In this document: piece after piece, positions 61,363 to 64,000 of the stretch
Layout: the number at the start of each line of letters is the position of its first letter
How positions within the stretch are numbered: position 1 is the first letter of the stretch
Assembly (NCBI GenBank): GCA_964517435.1
Contig: CAZFEC010000005.1
Span: 1-64,000 of the forward strand
Direction: 5' to 3'
Origin: BS150m-G50 sp964517435
GTDB lineage: Bacteria > CAIWAD01 > BS150m-G50
DNA: 64,000 nucleotides
Notes under the pieces: model-generated
The model's input: only the letters and a program-made list of their open reading frames with translations
Told to the model about the DNA's origin: nothing
The model's database searches: none
Made by a program: the position numbers and the translations under genes

Positions 61363-62243
61363 TGCGAGGAATGATCCTGGCAGCCGGTTTCGGTACCCGT
61401 TTGCAACCGTTGTCTCACGTGCGCCCCAAGGCGTTGCTGCCCTGTTTCACCTTTCCACAGCTGGAACTGGTGTTGAACCGCCTGCGCGATCACGTCGTAG
61501 GTGAGATCCTGGTCAACCTGCATCACCAGGCGGATCGCGTGGAGGAAGCCACTGCAGCGGGAACAGCGGTCCTGCCAATCAGGGAGGAACGGATTCTCGG
61601 TACGGGCGGGGGCATCGCCAACGCTGTCAGATTGCACGCTCCCGCTGCACCGCTGTTAGTGCACAACGTCGATGTGATCTCCGATCTCGACCTGGAAGCG
61701 GCGACGGCGGCCTACACTGAGGATCCGGCTTACGCCGCATTACTGCTGCACCACCACCCCGGTTTTCTGCAGGTGCACCTGGATGGTGAACGTATCACGA
61801 AATTCGGAGCGGGCGGTACGCAGGCTTACACCGGTATCATGATTCTCTCGACCGAGGCACAGACGGACCTGGCCGCCGGTGCGGAGTTCAGCATCATCGA
61901 TTTTCTGAGTGAACGCATCGCTAGCGGATGCCGGGTGAAGGGATTGGTGCTGAAACCGGGACTCTGGCTGGACACGGGTCGCGCCGACGGCTACCTGGAA
62001 ATGCACCGGCGCTATCTGCACGACACCCGTTATCGAGAACTGGTGAATGGGCTGCTGCCGGCGCCGCCGCGCCTGCAGGAAGGCTGCTTCTGCGGAGAGG
62101 ATGTCGAGATCGATCCCGGGGTGGAAGTTAAAGAGACCGTAATCTGGGACCGGGTGCGCATCAAGAGCGGACCGGTGCGCGGAGCGGTGATCACTGACGG
62201 CGTGGTGATTGAACATCCCGTCACAGAAGCGATGGTGGTATAA
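61362..62243 (+). CDS. sugar-1-phosphate nucleotidyltransferase (MurU-like)
   Basis: Starts MRGMILAAGFGTRLQPLS with the G-x-G-T-R NTP-binding loop and RPKALLPCF. The acceptor Asp lies in LLVHNVDVISDLDLEAA, followed by GGTQAYTGIMILS and a short left-handed beta-helix tail (CFCGEDVEIDPGVEVKETVIWD). Together with the AmgK-like kinase it would form UDP-MurNAc (or another NDP-sugar) from recycled MurNAc, feeding MraY next door. The beta-helix tail is longer than in known MurU, so a broader NDP-sugar role is possible. Confidence 0.85.
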   Translation: MRGMILAAGFGTRLQPLSHVRPKALLPCFTFPQLELVLNRLRDHVVGEILVNLHHQADRVEEATAAGTAVLPIREERILGTGGGIANAVRLHAPAAPLLVHNVDVISDLDLEAATAAYTEDPAYAALLLHHHPGFLQVHLDGERITKFGAGGTQAYTGIMILSTEAQTDLAAGAEFSIIDFLSERIASGCRVKGLVLKPGLWLDTGRADGYLEMHRRYLHDTRYRELVNGLLPAPPRLQEGCFCGEDVEIDPGVEVKETVIWDRVRIKSGPVRGAVITDGVVIEHPVTEAMVV

Positions 62244-62246
62244 TCG

Positions 62247-63095
62247 ATGAAACGACTGCTGTGGTTGATAGCTTTGATACTGGTTCTGGTGGTTGCCTGG
62301 CAGCTGATGCCCGCCCGCGTGCCGCCTTGCGACCGCGAACTGACGGTGATGACCTTCAACATCAACACCTTCCGTTCCGAACTGCAAAACGGCAGCCACG
62401 GCCTGGTGAAGTTACTACTGAAGACCCACCAGCCGGATGTGGTCTGCCTGCAGGAGGCGGTATTGCTGAAGCATGGCCGCAGTCTGGAAGAGTTCGCGAT
62501 TGAAAGCGGCTATCCCTACTGCAAACCGCATGAGCAGTATATCGCCGGCAAGAGGGTGGGAATCGCCGTTCTCAGCCGCTTCCCGTTTGTACGTGATACG
62601 GTCTTCGGCATCGGCGTCGAACAGGAGACGCGCTTCGCGCAGGCGATCGTACTCGACCTGAACGGTGACGAGGTGACGGTTATCAACACGCATTTCTCCA
62701 ACCGGGATTTCTGGCTGACAGGCGGCAGATTGCAGATGCTGCGCCAGGAGTACTTCCAGGACAACCTGCGGACTTTCGCCGCGACGAGTATCGTCCGTTT
62801 CCTGGATTCCGGCTGGTGCAGCGACCTGACCCTGCTGGCCGGCGACCTGAACACGCTGCCGTTCTCCCGGGCCTGGCGGATTCTACGCTCGCGTCTGCGC
62901 GATACCGCCGGCTGGAAAGACTTTCTGCAGCCCACCTACAAAGTTGAGTATCAGGTCCATATCGACTATGTTCTCACCAGCAACACTTTACACACGCTGA
63001 ACTATAGAATCCTGTCCACCGTCGCCAGTGATCACAATCCACTGCTGGTGTCTCTCGGTTGGGAGAGCCCGCCGGCGGACGCAGCTAACGAATAG
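62247..63095 (+). CDS. membrane-anchored endonuclease/exonuclease/phosphatase family protein
   Basis: An N-terminal helix (RLLWLIALILVLVVAWQLM) anchors an EEP-fold domain: VMTFNINTF, VVCLQEAVL (catalytic Glu), INTHFSN, LAGDLNTLPFS and VASDHNPLLVSL (catalytic His). Such membrane forms act on DNA, inositol phosphates or lipids; the substrate is unclear. It is 3 bases after the nucleotidyltransferase, so it may be co-transcribed with the murG/mraY set; an anchored phosphatase acting on lipid carrier phosphates is one idea. Confidence 0.85.
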   Translation: MKRLLWLIALILVLVVAWQLMPARVPPCDRELTVMTFNINTFRSELQNGSHGLVKLLLKTHQPDVVCLQEAVLLKHGRSLEEFAIESGYPYCKPHEQYIAGKRVGIAVLSRFPFVRDTVFGIGVEQETRFAQAIVLDLNGDEVTVINTHFSNRDFWLTGGRLQMLRQEYFQDNLRTFAATSIVRFLDSGWCSDLTLLAGDLNTLPFSRAWRILRSRLRDTAGWKDFLQPTYKVEYQVHIDYVLTSNTLHTLNYRILSTVASDHNPLLVSLGWESPPADAANE

Positions 63096-63106
63096 ACTTT
63101 ACAATC

Positions 63107-64000
63107 ATGAAAGCTTTCCTCCGTCTTGCGATCTGCTTCGGACTTGCCGGCTGGTTATCCCCGCTTGCCGCCGGGGATAACGTCTGGCATGATGACGTGG
63201 AGATCCTTGCCGACGACGGACAATCCCTGATCTTCACCTGGTATCCCCAGGTGTCCGTGATACAAACGGCGGCAGGCGGCCGGCTGTTTCCGCGTCATGC
63301 GATCCGTGACACCGCCAGTGACGACTTTCTGCGCCTCATCCGGATTCTGCTGCCGGCTCACGCGATGCCGCGTATCACGATTCTCGACCGGAACAGTACC
63401 GCGGGCGACCAAACCTTCCTCCCGCCTTCCAACCGGGACTGGTTGGCGCCGCCCCGGCTGGTCAGAGCGGGCGAACACAGCCTCCTGGTGCAGGGAATCT
63501 ATCCCGCGCGCCGGCAGGGCGGTGGAAACGAGCTGCTCAAGAGCATAACGATCCGCGTCGACTTTCCCCCGGCTGCAATCCGGGGCGGGATCACCAAATG
63601 CAATGTGGATTGGTTGCGCAGGCATGTCCTCAATCCCCGGCAGGCCGGCAGCTGGATCACACAGAAATTTCCGTCCCGGTCCGCCACCTTCATCGACGGT
63701 GAGCAATTATACCGGTTCCCGGTCAGCGAAGCGGGACTCTACCGACTGACGGCGGAGGCGGTCGCCGAACTCATGCCCCTCGACCAGCTGGACATCCGAA
63801 ACATCCATGTTTACGGTAATGAAGGCCGGCGGCTGCCGGAGGATGTATCACAGATAGCCAACGACATCCTCTTTGATCTGCCGCTGATCTACGCTGACGA
63901 CGGCGACGATTTGCTCGAACCGGGTGAGACGATCAGCTTCTACGCGCAGGGAACCAGCGGCTGGGAACGGGAAGGAGATGTTCCGGCCCACTACACCAAT
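63107..64000 (+). CDS. PorU-like / C25 family protein, N-terminal part (partial)
   Basis: Runs off the right edge after 298 residues. A signal peptide (FLRLAICFGLAGWLSPLAA) precedes an N-terminal region typical of PorU, the T9SS sortase: YRFPVSEAGLYRLTAEAVAE, LDIRNIHVYGNEGRRLPE and DDGDDLLEPGETISFYAQG. The catalytic His/Cys region would lie beyond the window. PorU removes the C-terminal sorting domain of T9SS cargo and attaches it. If confirmed it explains the NPFNP-bearing proteins here. Confidence 0.7.
   Translation, partial: MKAFLRLAICFGLAGWLSPLAAGDNVWHDDVEILADDGQSLIFTWYPQVSVIQTAAGGRLFPRHAIRDTASDDFLRLIRILLPAHAMPRITILDRNSTAGDQTFLPPSNRDWLAPPRLVRAGEHSLLVQGIYPARRQGGGNELLKSITIRVDFPPAAIRGGITKCNVDWLRRHVLNPRQAGSWITQKFPSRSATFIDGEQLYRFPVSEAGLYRLTAEAVAELMPLDQLDIRNIHVYGNEGRRLPEDVSQIANDILFDLPLIYADDGDDLLEPGETISFYAQGTSGWEREGDVPAHYTN

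Larger units (their letters stand above)
46475..63851. repeat. dense field of dispersed TGTATCACR words (23 copies)
   Basis: Twenty-three copies of GTATCAC/GTGATAC lie in this stretch, about one per 760 bases, on both strands, inside genes in different reading frames as well as at terminators. See the findings for all positions. This entry marks the densest part of the window. Confidence 0.8.

Noticed and set aside
7756..63851. TGTATCAC as a Chi- or KOPS-like strand-polar signal
   Set aside because: Copies are equal on both strands (21 versus 19) across the window, whereas those signals are skewed with replication direction.

Overview
The window looks like part of the genome of an uncultivated, GC-rich bacterium of the FCB superphylum (Fibrobacteres-Chlorobi-Bacteroidetes and related candidate phyla). 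The basis is a set of large secreted proteins ending in the NPFNP-type (FlgD-Ig-like) C-terminal sorting domain of type IX secretion (T9SS), two gingipain-type C25 peptidases, a PorU-like protein at the right edge, and many FN3/PKD/beta-helix surface proteins. I cannot name the phylum from sequence alone. The code is standard: TAG and TGA both end clearly intact genes. I saw no rRNA, tRNA, CRISPR array, transposase or phage gene.

Layout. 0-7 kb: a membrane-anchored SH3 protein running off the left edge, a broken beta-helix gene, a large secreted repeat protein, a PNGase F-like glycosidase and a PD40-type lipoprotein. 7-12.4 kb: alcohol dehydrogenase, methyltransferase, and a serine operon (serC-serA-DUF1015) on the minus strand. 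12.5-23 kb: surface proteins, including a beta-helix gene split by one in-frame TGA and a 1703-residue C25 peptidase. 23-29 kb: intergenic repeats, a zf-TFIIB/LemA/M48 protease operon and an AT-rich beta-helix gene that looks foreign. 29-45 kb: a secreted peptidylarginine deiminase with every PPAD catalytic residue in register, an LVIVD protein, AlkD, two PKD lipoproteins (one a decayed copy of the other), a GH57 protein and a second C25 peptidase. 45-64 kb is metabolic: a possible nuclease, a carbonic-anhydrase-like protein, a GH20-like hydrolase, an Lrp-homoserine-sulfur amino acid operon, an aryl/indolepyruvate oxidoreductase operon with an ADP-forming acyl-CoA synthetase, and an operon joining a putative MurNAc kinase, MurG (fused to a HEAT-like tail), MraY and a sugar-1-P nucleotidyltransferase.

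The strongest unexplained signal is a dispersed DNA word, TGTATCACR. I counted about 40 copies of its GTATCAC core on both strands, against roughly 5-6 expected. It occurs in every reading frame and is directly attached to terminator T-runs. It is dense in metabolic genes (one per about 0.8 kb at 7.7-16 kb and 46-64 kb) and nearly absent from secreted-protein genes. This is the profile of a DNA uptake signal sequence, but of a word I do not recognise.

Working together: the C25 peptidases, the PAD and the PNGase F-like enzyme recall the host- or protein-processing set of Porphyromonas and its relatives, here beside a T9SS component. The PAD and several neighbours end not in an NPFNP domain but in a different FN3-like C-terminal domain, which may mark a second export or anchoring class.
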